Below, piece after piece: positions 41,948 to 50,078 of a DNA stretch of 64,000 nt. The stretch lies in the NCBI RefSeq assembly GCF_002007105.1, contig NZ_MVBC01000009.1, positions 1-64,000 of the forward strand. The letters run 5' to 3'. The position numbers and the translations under genes are program-made. This DNA is from Hymenobacter sp. CRA2. GTDB taxonomy: Bacteria; Bacteroidota; Bacteroidia; Cytophagales; Hymenobacteraceae. The notes under the pieces were generated by a model. That model had not been told where the DNA came from. It searched no databases and was given only the letters and a program-made list of their open reading frames with translations. Position 1 is the first letter of the stretch; each line of letters starts with the position of its first letter.

Positions 41948-42530
41948 GGTGGCGGTTCTTAAAAAGCAAGGTCTTGAGGTGAGCCCGTGCCTTGGAAAGG
42001 TTGGACTTGGAGGCACCAACGGAAATACCCAGCTGCGCGGCTATTTCCTCGTGCGTGTACCCGTCGATGACGTACAGGTTGAACACGGCCCGGTAACCGG
42101 GCGTGAGCTGGCTGACCAGCGTGATGATTTCGTCGTAGCTCAGCGCGTCCAGCGCCGTGTAGTGGTCGTCGGCATACTGCAGGGCGGGCGTCTCGTCGAT
42201 GGACTGCTGGTGGCGATGTTTTTCGGTGGCGCGGTACTGGTCGATAGCGGTGTGAATCATGATGCGCTTCAGCCACCCCCGGAAGGTATTGCTCAACTGC
42301 TCGTACTTGCCCGTGTCGAAGCGGGCGACGTCCTTGAATACCTTCATAAAACCGTCGTTGACGGCTTCCATGGCTTCGTCGCGGGTGCGGGCGTAGCGCA
42401 GGCAAATGCTCATGGCGTAGCTGTAGTACAGCAGGTACAGCCGGCGCTGGCTGCCGCGGTCGGCACGCTGGCACCCGGCCAACAGGCCAAGAAGCAAAGC
42501 GGGGTCGTGGTCGGGCTGAGCGGTGGGCAC
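41922..42530 (-). CDS. ECF-type RNA polymerase sigma factor (202 aa)
   Basis: Region 2 is LLYYSYAMSICLRYARTRDE followed by AMEAVNDGFMKVFKDVARF and FRGWLKRIMIHTAIDQYR. Region 4 is LTPGYRAVFNLYVIDGYTHE followed by EIAAQLGISVGASKSNLSKA. Typical of Bacteroidota ECF sigma factors paired with a membrane protein. The start is GTG at 42530; no better ATG precedes region 2. It is cotranscribed with the overlapping membrane partner. Target promoters are unknown. Confidence 0.92.
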   Translation of the reverse strand: MPTAQPDHDPALLLGLLAGCQRADRGSQRRLYLLYYSYAMSICLRYARTRDEAMEAVNDGFMKVFKDVARFDTGKYEQLSNTFRGWLKRIMIHTAIDQYRATEKHRHQQSIDETPALQYADDHYTALDALSYDEIITLVSQLTPGYRAVFNLYVIDGYTHEEIAAQLGISVGASKSNLSKARAHLKTLLFKNRHHAYAGTIG

Positions 42531-42772
42531 GGCGGCGGTAGTGGTGTTACATCTGGCAACTCGCCGGCTGCCGGATAAATGGTTGCTTGATAATTCATAA
42601 AAAGATAGAAAAAGATGTAGCTACATGAAAATCAGCGCCAAAATAAAGTCCAAGGCCGCTAACCCACTAAAAAACTTAAGCCCAGTCTGATAAGCGGCGT
42701 AGCCTCCGCCGCATCCCGGTACCAAGCCCCATCTACCACCGAATGCCCGGCAAAGACTCCCTGGAAAAAAGG

Positions 42773-42867
42773 GGTGCCACGGCTGCAAGGAAACAAAGGT
42801 CTTCGGCACGAACTGAAGGTCCGCGGTAAAGAAAAAGAGGTGCCACGGCTGCAAGCCGTGGCACCTC
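42773..42867. repeat. 66-base-spaced direct repeat ending in a perfect hairpin
   Basis: GGTGCCACGGCTGCAAG occurs at 42773 and 42839, each preceded by a run of A. The second copy is completed into a 14-bp hairpin GAGGTGCCACGGCT-GCA-AGCCGTGGCACCTC (42837-42867), a likely terminator for secDF on the minus strand. Confidence 0.7.
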
Positions 42868-42870
42868 TAC

Positions 42871-42918
42871 AATCGTCCACAAAATCCGTGGAATTCGAAA
42901 AATCCGTCTAAATCCGTG
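42871..42918. repeat. Second copy of the nfu-gap repeat arm
   Basis: AATCGTCCACAAAATCCGTG, then AATTCGAAAAATCCGTCTAA and ATCCGTG, nearly identical to 38230-38277 and in the same orientation. It again sits next to the 3' end of a minus-strand gene (secDF). Confidence 0.85.
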
Positions 42919-42922
42919 CTTC

Positions 42923-45900
42923 TTATTGCAGGGCCGTCGACAGCTTCGGAGCGGCGGCATCGGTCGGCGCACCGGGCTCCGAGCCTTTGGCCTTGCCGGC
43001 CGAGGTATCGAGGATAAGCGGAGCCGCGATGAACAGCGAGGAGTACGTGCCGATGATCATACCCACAATCATGGCGAAGGAGAACGAGCGCAGCGTCTCG
43101 CCGCCGAAGAAGAAGAGCACCGTCACTACCATCAGGATGGTGGTAGCGGTAATCATCGTGCGGGAGAAGGTGCTGTTCAGGGCCGGGTTCACCACCTGCG
43201 CGAAGGTCAGGTTGGGGTTTTCCTTCAGGTACTCGCGGATACGGTCGTAGATAACCACGGTGTCGTTCATCGAGTAGCCGATTACCGTCAGCACGGCGGC
43301 CACGAATACCTGGTCAATTTCCAGGTTCATGCCCAGGGCGCGGGCAATCGGGTAGCAGGCAATTACGAACAGCGCGTCGTGGAACAGGGCGACTACGGCG
43401 GCCATCGAGTACTGCCACTTCTCGAAGCGGAACAGTACGTACACGAAGATGGCCAGCAGCGTCAGACCCAGGCTCAACACCGAGGTCTTCTTGATGTCGT
43501 CGGCAATGGTAGCGCCTACTTTCGAGGTGCTCTGCACCACCGGTTTAGCCGAGGCGTACTGGTCCAGACCTTTGTCGAGAGCCGCGCGCACTTTCTGGTC
43601 CGCAGCGACGCTTTCGTCATCGGCCAGGTAGCCGGTGGTGATGCGCAGGCGGTCGGGTGAGCCGTAGGTTTTCACCTCGGTGCCGGCGTTCTGGAATACC
43701 CCGTGCAGGTGCTCCCGCACGTCGGAAGCCACCATAGGCTGGCTGAAGTCAACCACGTAGGCGCGGCCCCCGCGGAAGTCCACACCCAGGTTCGGACCAC
43801 CCTGAATAAACATCAGGATAAAGCCGATGACGATGATGCTCGACGACAGGGCGTAGGCGATGTAGCGCTTGCCCACGATGTCGAAGTTCACGTTCTGGAA
43901 CAGGTTGCGCGAGAGGAAGGTCGAGAAGGTGATGCGGGTCGTTTCCTTGCCCTTGATCAGCCACTCGATGATAAGGCGCGACACGAAGAAGGCCGAGAGG
44001 AACGAGGTAAACACGCCGATACCCAGCGTCACGGCGAAGTTCTGCACCGGACCCGTGCCGAAGAAGCCCAGGATGATGGCAATGATCAGCGTGGTGACGT
44101 TGGTATCGAAGATGGCCGTGAAAGCGCGCGAGTAGCCTTTGTTGATGGCGTCCTTGTGCGAGAGGCCGTGGTTGAGTTCTTCGCGGATACGCTCGAAGAT
44201 CAGCACGTTGGCGTCAACCGAGGTAGCAATTACCAGGATCATACCGGCAATGCCGGGCAGCGTGAGGGCAGTGCTGAACTGGGCCAGTACACCCAGGATC
44301 AGGAACATGTTGAAGAGCAGGGCGGCATCGGCTACCAGACCGGCACGGCCGTAGTAGAAGGCCATGAAAATCATGATGATGCCCAGACCGGCCAGCGAGG
44401 AGTACAGGCCCTGGTTGATGGCTTCCTGACCGAGCGAGGGACCCACTACGGCTTCTTCCACGATGCGCGTGGGAGCGGGCAGCTTACCCGACTTCAGCTT
44501 GGTAGCCAGGTCCTGCGCCTCGTCGATGTCGAACGAGCCCGAGATGCTGGAGTTGCCGCCGGCAATTTCGCCGTTGACGCGCGGAGCCGACTGCACTAGG
44601 TCGTCGAGCACGATGGCTACCTGACGGTTCACGTTGGCGCCGGTCAGCTTCTGCCACTTCTTGGCCCCCGAGGGGTTCATCTGCATCGATACTTCCGGTT
44701 GCCCCTGCTGGTCGTAGTCCTGGCGGGCATCGGATACCACTTCCCCGCTGATGGGCGCCTGCTGGTCGCGGGCCTTGCGGATGGGGTAAATGGTCAGGAA
44801 TTCCTTCTTGTCACGCGTGTCGGGCTTGGAGCCCCACATGAAGGTCAGGTTCGGCGGTAGCGAGGCTTTTACTTCCGGGCGAGCAAGCAGGGCGTTGACG
44901 CGGGCGGTGTCGCGCAGCTGGGCCACCAGCGTGTAGGGGTCTACCGGAATCAGGTACTGAAACAGGCCTTGGTTTTGCTGCGAAGCGGCGCTGCTGTCTT
45001 TGGCAGCGGCTTTGGTGGTCTTGTTCTTGTTGGCCAGCTGAGCAGCCAGCGAGGTGGTGTCGCCAGCGGCCTGGGCGGCGGTGTCGCCGGCAGCGGCGGG
45101 CGTAGCGGCGGCTACGGCCGGAGCGGTTTTGGAGACTTTGTCCTGGGCAATGATCAGCTCATTAGCCTGCTGCAGGGCAGGAATGATTTCCTGCAGGTTC
45201 CACACTTCCCAGAACTCCAGCTTAGCCTGGCTCTGAAGCAGCTTGCGGATACGGTCGGGGTTGTCCACGCCGGGCAGCTCCACTTGGATACGGCCGGTGC
45301 CCTTCACGCGCTGAATGTTGGGCTGGTTCACACCGAACTTGTCGACACGGGTGCGCAGGATGGTGAAGGCGCGGGTAATGGCCTCTTCCACTTCCTGGTC
45401 GATTTCGCGCAGCACTTTCTCATCCGACGAGCCGGCGTCGATGCCGCGGCTACGGTTGGTGGTGTTGGCGAAGATGCGGGCCAGCTTGTCGCCGGGAGCC
45501 GCCTCACGCCAAGCCTGGCCGAACAGGGCCGTAAACGCGGTGCTCGGGTTCTGCTTCTGCAGCTCCTGGGCGCGGCGCAGGGCCTGGTTGAACTTGGCGT
45601 CCTTGGAGTTGCCGGCCATGGCGCGCACAATCTCCACCGGGGATACTTCCAGCGTCACGTGCATGCCGCCCTTCAGGTCGAGGCCGAGGCCCAGTTCCGA
45701 GGCGCGCACATCGCGGTAGGTGTAATCAGCCCCGAGCACGCTCGTTACCGGAGCGCGCCACACCGAGTCGAGGTAGTGCTGGCGCTTGTTCTGGTCCACC
45801 GTCCCGTTGTGGGTGGCATAGGTCACGGCATCGGCCTGCACGCGGCGCGACACGAACGTGAAGTAGAGGAAGTAGACGCACAACGCCGACACGATAAGCG

Positions 45901-45931
45901 TCAGCGCAATGACTATACCTTTATTACGCAT
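42923..45931 (-). CDS. secDF: Fused protein-export subunit SecDF (1002 aa)
   Basis: Uses the proton gradient to pull proteins through SecYEG. The SecD half has LGLDLKGGMHVTLEVSP near 80, the large periplasmic P1 domain with an insertion rich in Ala/Thr near 265-320, and VDANVLIFERIREELNHGLS in the membrane part. The SecF half starts near 680 with ITFSTFLSRNLFQNVNFDIV, then GGPNLGVDFRGGRAYVVDFS and YSMNDTVVIYDRIREYLKEN. Twelve transmembrane helices are expected. The SecD-SecF fusion is typical for the phylum. The 121-aa gene lies upstream on the same strand. Confidence 0.97.
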   Translation of the reverse strand: MRNKGIVIALTLIVSALCVYFLYFTFVSRRVQADAVTYATHNGTVDQNKRQHYLDSVWRAPVTSVLGADYTYRDVRASELGLGLDLKGGMHVTLEVSPVEIVRAMAGNSKDAKFNQALRRAQELQKQNPSTAFTALFGQAWREAAPGDKLARIFANTTNRSRGIDAGSSDEKVLREIDQEVEEAITRAFTILRTRVDKFGVNQPNIQRVKGTGRIQVELPGVDNPDRIRKLLQSQAKLEFWEVWNLQEIIPALQQANELIIAQDKVSKTAPAVAAATPAAAGDTAAQAAGDTTSLAAQLANKNKTTKAAAKDSSAASQQNQGLFQYLIPVDPYTLVAQLRDTARVNALLARPEVKASLPPNLTFMWGSKPDTRDKKEFLTIYPIRKARDQQAPISGEVVSDARQDYDQQGQPEVSMQMNPSGAKKWQKLTGANVNRQVAIVLDDLVQSAPRVNGEIAGGNSSISGSFDIDEAQDLATKLKSGKLPAPTRIVEEAVVGPSLGQEAINQGLYSSLAGLGIIMIFMAFYYGRAGLVADAALLFNMFLILGVLAQFSTALTLPGIAGMILVIATSVDANVLIFERIREELNHGLSHKDAINKGYSRAFTAIFDTNVTTLIIAIILGFFGTGPVQNFAVTLGIGVFTSFLSAFFVSRLIIEWLIKGKETTRITFSTFLSRNLFQNVNFDIVGKRYIAYALSSSIIVIGFILMFIQGGPNLGVDFRGGRAYVVDFSQPMVASDVREHLHGVFQNAGTEVKTYGSPDRLRITTGYLADDESVAADQKVRAALDKGLDQYASAKPVVQSTSKVGATIADDIKKTSVLSLGLTLLAIFVYVLFRFEKWQYSMAAVVALFHDALFVIACYPIARALGMNLEIDQVFVAAVLTVIGYSMNDTVVIYDRIREYLKENPNLTFAQVVNPALNSTFSRTMITATTILMVVTVLFFFGGETLRSFSFAMIVGMIIGTYSSLFIAAPLILDTSAGKAKGSEPGAPTDAAAPKLSTALQ

Positions 45932-46098
45932 GAAAAAGGGGTAAATGAATTGCGGTGAGAGTTACCGCCGCGGCCACTTCGGCCATTGGCGGCAAGGCAG
46001 CTGGGCGCTGCCATTCGGCTGACGCAGGTCCGAAGGCCTGCTTCCGTTCGTGGGCCCGCGGGGCGGCTGCGCCCCGGCTAGTGGCCCGTACGCCGGCG

Positions 46099-46464
46099 CT
46101 AGGGCGCGTGCGGCGACAGCGCTGCTTCGAGCAGGCGCGTGCGGAACCAGTCGGGCACGGCCGAGGGCCGTACGGCGGGCGCTTCGGCCCGGAACCAGGC
46201 AATTCGCTCGACGGCCGCGGGGGCGGCCGGCTCCCAGGCTTCGGCGGCGGGCTGCAGCCAGGGGCCGAGTTGGCTCGTGGCTTCCAGCGTCACCTTTTGC
46301 TTCACCACCGTGCTCTTGGGCACGCCCACTACCCGCGTGGTACCAGCCTTCGCCGCTACGCGGAAGGTGGCCACGGCCTGGTTGTTCAGCCCCACTACCA
46401 GCAACAGCGTTGCGGCCAGCAGGCTAAAGCGAAGGCGAGGGAATATGTGGGTGAAAAACAGCAC
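46099..46464 (-). CDS. Small exported or membrane-anchored hypothetical protein (121 aa)
   Basis: Hydrophobic N-terminus (RLRFSLLAATLLLVVGLNNQ) serving as signal or anchor, then a soluble segment TFRVAAKAGTTRVVGVPKST and a Pro/Ala/Trp-rich tail (VPDWFRTRLLEAALSPHAP). No family recognised. Start is GTG at 46464. A consensus TATATTTG box at 46490-46483 lies 18 bases upstream, which supports a real transcript that could continue into secDF, whose ATG is 167 bases downstream. Confidence 0.6.
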   Translation of the reverse strand: MLFFTHIFPRLRFSLLAATLLLVVGLNNQAVATFRVAAKAGTTRVVGVPKSTVVKQKVTLEATSQLGPWLQPAAEAWEPAAPAAVERIAWFRAEAPAVRPSAVPDWFRTRLLEAALSPHAP

Positions 46465-46482
46465 GATGCAAGGCGAGGGCTA

Positions 46483-46490
46483 CAAATATA
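46483..46490 (-). promoter_or_regulatory. -7 element upstream of the 121-aa gene / secDF
   Basis: TATATTTG (TAnnTTTG) on the minus strand with TTTC 18 bases further upstream. Confidence 0.55.
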
Positions 46491-46627
46491 GTCATTCCGG
46501 CTGCTTGAGAAAAGCCGTTTTGCCCGCGGTACAGTTCCAAACCCGACCATTCCCGCTCCGCAGCGGGGGCTGGCCCCTGTGTTTTCGGCGGGCTTTCTAG
46601 CCGCCCTTACGGCCCTGCTGAACTCAC

Positions 46628-46754
46628 CAAAGCTCTTTCTGCACGCCAAAACAGGCTTGTGGAGTACTACAAGCCTGTTTTGGCGTGCAGAAAGAGCTTT
46701 GTGGTACTCCGCAAGCCTGTTTCTGCACGCCAAAACAGGCTTGCGGAGTACCAC
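46628..46754. repeat. Nested double palindrome of 42-bp-period repeats
   Basis: A 33-bp perfect inverted repeat (46628-46660 / 46669-46701, 8-base loop GGAGTACT) is followed at once by a 22-bp perfect one (46701-46722 / 46733-46754). The shared half-unit CTGCACGCCAAAACAGGCTT appears as forward, reverse, reverse, forward. Both strands are open across it and give 7/14-residue periodic peptides (minus strand KPVLACRNRLAEYHKALSAR). No gene is assigned. It lies in the 397-base gap between the TonB receptor 3' end and the 121-aa gene; the rest of that gap holds the terminator at 46797 and nothing else recognisable. Confidence 0.85.
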
Positions 46755-46796
46755 GAGGGTGTGTAGAGCTATAAAATGCCCTTATCGACGGCCATG

Positions 46797-46846
46797 CTGA
46801 TTTGAAAACGCCCTTGCGGCATCCCGCAAGGGCGTTTTCAAATCAG
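46797..46846 (-). terminator. Terminator after the TonB-dependent receptor
   Basis: Perfect 23-bp stem beginning CTGATTTGAAAACGCCCTTG on the left side, four-base loop CATC, 15 bases past the receptor stop codon. Confidence 0.85.
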
Positions 46847-46861
46847 GCTACAGAGCCGCCG

Positions 46862-49357
46862 CTAGAACTTCACCCCCACCGAGGCCAGCACGTTGCGTGT
46901 GGCCTGCGGGAAGTACCAGTTGAAGGTCTGCTGACGGCCGGCGGCATCAGGGTAGCCGTAGGTGTAGCCGTTGTTCACGTACTTCTGGTTCAGCACGTTG
47001 TTCACCAGCAGGCCCAGCTCGATTTCCTTCACGAACTGCGGGCGGATGCTGTAGCGCACCCGCAGGTCCAGCACCTGGTAGGGCTTGAGGCTCCGCTCCC
47101 GGCTGGCCGTGTTGTCGAGGTACTGGCGGCTCACGGTTTTGTAGAGCAGGGCCAGGCGCAGGCCCTTCAGCGGCTGCCCTTCCAGCGTGTGCGCCGACAC
47201 GGCCGCGGGCGAGTAGGAAATAGTGGTGGTGCGGGCTACATCGTCCACCAGCATGTTGTAATCCGCGTCGTAGATGACGTTGCGGTAGTTCTGGATGCGG
47301 TTGCGGCTGAGCGTGAGCGTGCTGCTCAGCCCGATTTTGTCGTTGGCTGATACCGCGCCCGTCAGCTCCAGGCCGGTGCGGTAGCTGCGGCCCACGTTGG
47401 TGCGCAGGGCCGTGCCCACGTCGTTGAGCTGGCCGGTAGCCACCAGCTGGTTGCGGTACTTCATGTAGAAGTAGTTGGCCTCGAAGCGCACGGCGGTGCG
47501 GGGGCCCAGCCAATCGGCGTCGGGCAAGCTCAGGCGGTAGCCGCCCTCGAAATCCTCCAGCCGTTCGGCCTTGGCACTGACGTCGCCGGCCGGGCGGTCG
47601 GTGAAGTCGGAGCGCACCGGCTCGCGCTGGCCCACGGCGTAGCTGGCGTAGAGCTGCTGCCCCCGGGCCAGGATGAAGGTGGCGCCGGCTTTGGGGTTGA
47701 AGAACGTGTACTTGACGTGGGTGGTCACGTCGTTCTGCTCGTCCTCCACCCCGCTGATGTTGTACTCAATGTGGCGCAGCTGCACGTCGCCGTACACGCC
47801 CAGGCGCGGCAGCACCTGCCAGGTGGCGCGGGCGTAGCCGTTGTAGTCGGTTTTGTCGGCGTCGTTGGCGTAGTAGCGCTGGCGCGTATTGCCCGTGGAA
47901 GCGTACTGCGCCCAGATGACCTCACCGTAGTGGTCGTTGGTGAAGCGGTTCCAGGCCCCGCCCACGGTGGCCTGCAGCTTGTCGTTGTCGCGCGGCTGGT
48001 AGTTCAGGGCGAAGGTGCCGCCGTAGAAGTAGTTGTCCAGCCACTTGCGGTCCACCAGGTTGGTGCGGGTGATGGTGGTGTCGCCCAGCACGAAGTTCGG
48101 CAGGCCGTAGTCCGCGAATTTGCGCCGGGTGCGGTAGCTTTCGTAGTAACCAAAACCGCGCGTCAAGTGCAGGGCCGCGCCCACGTTCCAGTCCTCCCCG
48201 ATGCCCTGCGACAGATGCAGCTGGTAGTGGTTCTGCTGGTAGTTGTCGGTCTGGTTGTCGTAGGTGTAGTGGCTGAAGCGGCGGCCCTCCTGCAGGGCAC
48301 GCGCCGCCTCGGCCGCCGACAGCTCGCCGTTGTCGATGAACTGCTGCATCAGCGCCCGGTTGCCGGTTAGGGCAAACTCGGGCACGCCGTTCCAGGACTG
48401 GTAGGTTTTTTCGCGGCCCGAGAAGGTGATGAACTTCAGCAGCGTGTTTTTCTGCTGGTAGCCGGCCGCGAAGTAGTACGACTTCAGGTCCGAGGCGCCG
48501 CGGTTCACGTAGCCGTCGGAGGCAATGCGCGAGAGGCGGCCGTCGAAGGTGAAGTACTTGCCTACCAGCCCGGTGCCAAACTGCACGTTGTTTTTCCAGG
48601 TGTTGAAGGAGCCGTAGGTGTTTTGCGTCTCGGCGTAGGCCTCGCGGCGGTTGTCCAGCGTGCTGATGTTGATGCTGGCCCCGAAGGCCGCGCCGCCGTT
48701 CTGGCTGGTGCCCACCCCGCGCTGAATCTGCAGGGAGTTAACGGACGAAGCCAGGTCGGGCAGGTTGACCAGAAACGAGCCGTGCGACTCCGCATCGTTG
48801 AGCGGCACGCCGTTGATGGTCATGTTGATGCCCGTGTTGCTGGTGCCGCGGATGCGGATGTCGGTGTAGCCCACCCCGGCGCCCGCGTCGGAATTGACCA
48901 CCACCGAGGGCGTCTGGTCGAGCAGGAAAGGCAGGTCCTGGCCGAAGTTGCGCCGGGCCAGCTCTTCCTTGCTCACGTTGGTGTAGGCCGTGGCGGTGCG
49001 CTCGTTGGCGCGGGTGGCCGTCACCACGGCTTCGCCCGTCAGCACGGCGGTGGGCTGCAGGCTCAGGCTGAGCTGCTGGGCATCGGGCTGCCCCTGCACG
49101 CGCCGCTTCAGGGTTTCGTAGCCCAGGAAGGAGACGCGCAGCTCGTGCGCGCCAGCCGGCACGGCCGGCAGGGCGTACGCCCCGCTTACATCGGTGGTGC
49201 CCACGGGCGTGCCGTCGAGCAGAATGGTGGCACTGGGCAAGGCCGTGCCGGTGCGGGCATCGGTCACGACGCCGCTGACGGGGCCCTGGGCCCACGCCGC
49301 GCCCACGGGCAGGCACGCTAGCAGCGCTGCCCCGGACAGGTTTCCAAGCTTTAACAA
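46862..49357 (-). CDS. TonB-dependent receptor under TPP-riboswitch control; probable thiamine uptake (831 aa)
   Basis: Outer-membrane receptor: signal peptide (ALLACLPVGAAWAQ), a carboxypeptidase-regulatory-like domain (VSGVVTDARTGTALPSATIL, and LRVSFLGYETLKRRV), a plug (DLPFLLDQTPSVVVNSDAGA, and IRIRGTSNTGINMTINGVPL), then a 22-strand barrel ending VLASVGVKF. The open frame extends to 49522, but those 55 codons are the riboswitch and its linker. No in-frame ATG follows, so I infer a TTG start at 49357 (MLKLGNLSG). Riboswitch control implies thiamine or its phosphates as ligand. A terminator follows. Confidence 0.9.
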   Translation of the reverse strand: MLKLGNLSGAALLACLPVGAAWAQGPVSGVVTDARTGTALPSATILLDGTPVGTTDVSGAYALPAVPAGAHELRVSFLGYETLKRRVQGQPDAQQLSLSLQPTAVLTGEAVVTATRANERTATAYTNVSKEELARRNFGQDLPFLLDQTPSVVVNSDAGAGVGYTDIRIRGTSNTGINMTINGVPLNDAESHGSFLVNLPDLASSVNSLQIQRGVGTSQNGGAAFGASINISTLDNRREAYAETQNTYGSFNTWKNNVQFGTGLVGKYFTFDGRLSRIASDGYVNRGASDLKSYYFAAGYQQKNTLLKFITFSGREKTYQSWNGVPEFALTGNRALMQQFIDNGELSAAEAARALQEGRRFSHYTYDNQTDNYQQNHYQLHLSQGIGEDWNVGAALHLTRGFGYYESYRTRRKFADYGLPNFVLGDTTITRTNLVDRKWLDNYFYGGTFALNYQPRDNDKLQATVGGAWNRFTNDHYGEVIWAQYASTGNTRQRYYANDADKTDYNGYARATWQVLPRLGVYGDVQLRHIEYNISGVEDEQNDVTTHVKYTFFNPKAGATFILARGQQLYASYAVGQREPVRSDFTDRPAGDVSAKAERLEDFEGGYRLSLPDADWLGPRTAVRFEANYFYMKYRNQLVATGQLNDVGTALRTNVGRSYRTGLELTGAVSANDKIGLSSTLTLSRNRIQNYRNVIYDADYNMLVDDVARTTTISYSPAAVSAHTLEGQPLKGLRLALLYKTVSRQYLDNTASRERSLKPYQVLDLRVRYSIRPQFVKEIELGLLVNNVLNQKYVNNGYTYGYPDAAGRQQTFNWYFPQATRNVLASVGVKF

Positions 49358-49427
49358 AGCGTGAAGAAAATGGATGGAACGAAGCCACGCCCCAGGGGTC
49401 GGAGCTGTGGATTGCTCGTTCGCGGAC

Positions 49428-49515
49428 CGTTTGTTCCCTTCGTCGGTATTAGCCGCATCAGGTTCAATGGGTATGATCTCAGCCTCGTCGCATACGGACG
49501 AAGCACCCCTAAACG
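49428..49515 (-). promoter_or_regulatory. TPP riboswitch (THI element)
   Basis: On the minus strand all core elements appear in order: P1 strand CGTTT, AGGGGTGC, GGCTGAGATCATACCC, TTGAACCTGATGCGG, CTAATACCG, GAAGGGA, closing P1 strand AAACG. Thiamine pyrophosphate binding should lower expression of the downstream TonB-dependent receptor. The bases after it (ACCCCTGGGGC) could form or block a hairpin and are the likely expression platform. Confidence 0.95.
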
Positions 49516-49519
49516 TGGG

Positions 49520-49551
49520 CAAAGGTAGGCCGTGGCACAGGCCCAGGCAAA
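49520..49551 (-). promoter_or_regulatory. Consensus promoter of the riboswitch-controlled receptor
   Basis: TTTG (49551-49548), 20 bases, TACCTTTG (49527-49520) on the minus strand, exact matches to the Bacteroidota consensus. The riboswitch P1 stem begins 5 bases after the box, which fixes the transcript start to about 49516-49515. Confidence 0.85.
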
Positions 49552-49844
49552 TGGTGGCGCGGTTATCGGCGCTAAATAGGTAGCGACCAGGCCCGCGCCG
49601 GAGCCGTTTTAGTCGGTGGCCGTTGGCTTTCGACCGGCGTCCAGCACCTACGGTCGAGCCTGCCGCCGCACCGGAAATCGAAGGCGCAGGGCATTGGATA
49701 ACGCGTTACCGATTAGTATATTAACCCTGATGCTCCACCCGCTCAAAAAAGCCCGGCCGACCAAAACCACGGCGGGCCTTGTCCCGTTACCTGCTAGATA
49801 ACCGGCGTTCCGGCGCTGGTTGCCACCCCAGCCCGAACACCGCC

Positions 49845-50078
49845 ATGATTAGCCTCGTTTACTTTCTCGTGGTCCTCACCATTCTGGCCTATTTCATGGT
49901 GATGCCGCGCCCCACCTCCACCCGGCCTTCGGCTACCGACAGCGACGACGACGGAGGCGAACCACTCGACGACGGCCTGCCGGACCTGGACCTGCCGCCC
50001 GGTATTTCGCGGCCCATCAACGACTGGGAGCCAGATTACGGCCGGCCGGTGCGCCCCAAGGAGCCGCTGCTGCTCTAG
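49845..50078 (+). CDS. Small single-span membrane protein with acidic tail (77 aa)
   Basis: One N-terminal transmembrane helix (MISLVYFLVVLTILAYFMVM) followed by a cytosolic or periplasmic tail rich in Asp and Pro (DSDDDGGEPLDDGLPDLDLP, and PINDWEPDYGRP). No family recognised. Its last 4 bases overlap the convergent acetyltransferase gene. The 293 bases between it and the receptor promoter show nothing recognisable. Confidence 0.65.
   Translation: MISLVYFLVVLTILAYFMVMPRPTSTRPSATDSDDDGGEPLDDGLPDLDLPPGISRPINDWEPDYGRPVRPKEPLLL

Larger units (their letters stand above)
42531..42922. other. 392-base intergenic region between the sigma-factor start and the secDF stop
   Basis: No convincing gene. 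It contains the sigma-factor leader, a duplicated GGTGCCACGGCTGCAAG motif with a strong hairpin (42773-42867) and a copy of the nfu-gap repeat (42871-42918). Short open frames here are repetitive and read through the repeats. Confidence 0.6.

Noticed and set aside
42621-42880. Overlapping 73-79 aa minus-strand open frames
   Set aside because: They read through direct repeats and the hairpin, have no start signals and show repetitive RGT/CSR or QPWH peptides without family resemblance.
49358-49522. 55-residue N-terminal extension of the TonB-dependent receptor
   Set aside because: The bases encode the TPP riboswitch and its expression platform, and a signal peptide begins at 49357.
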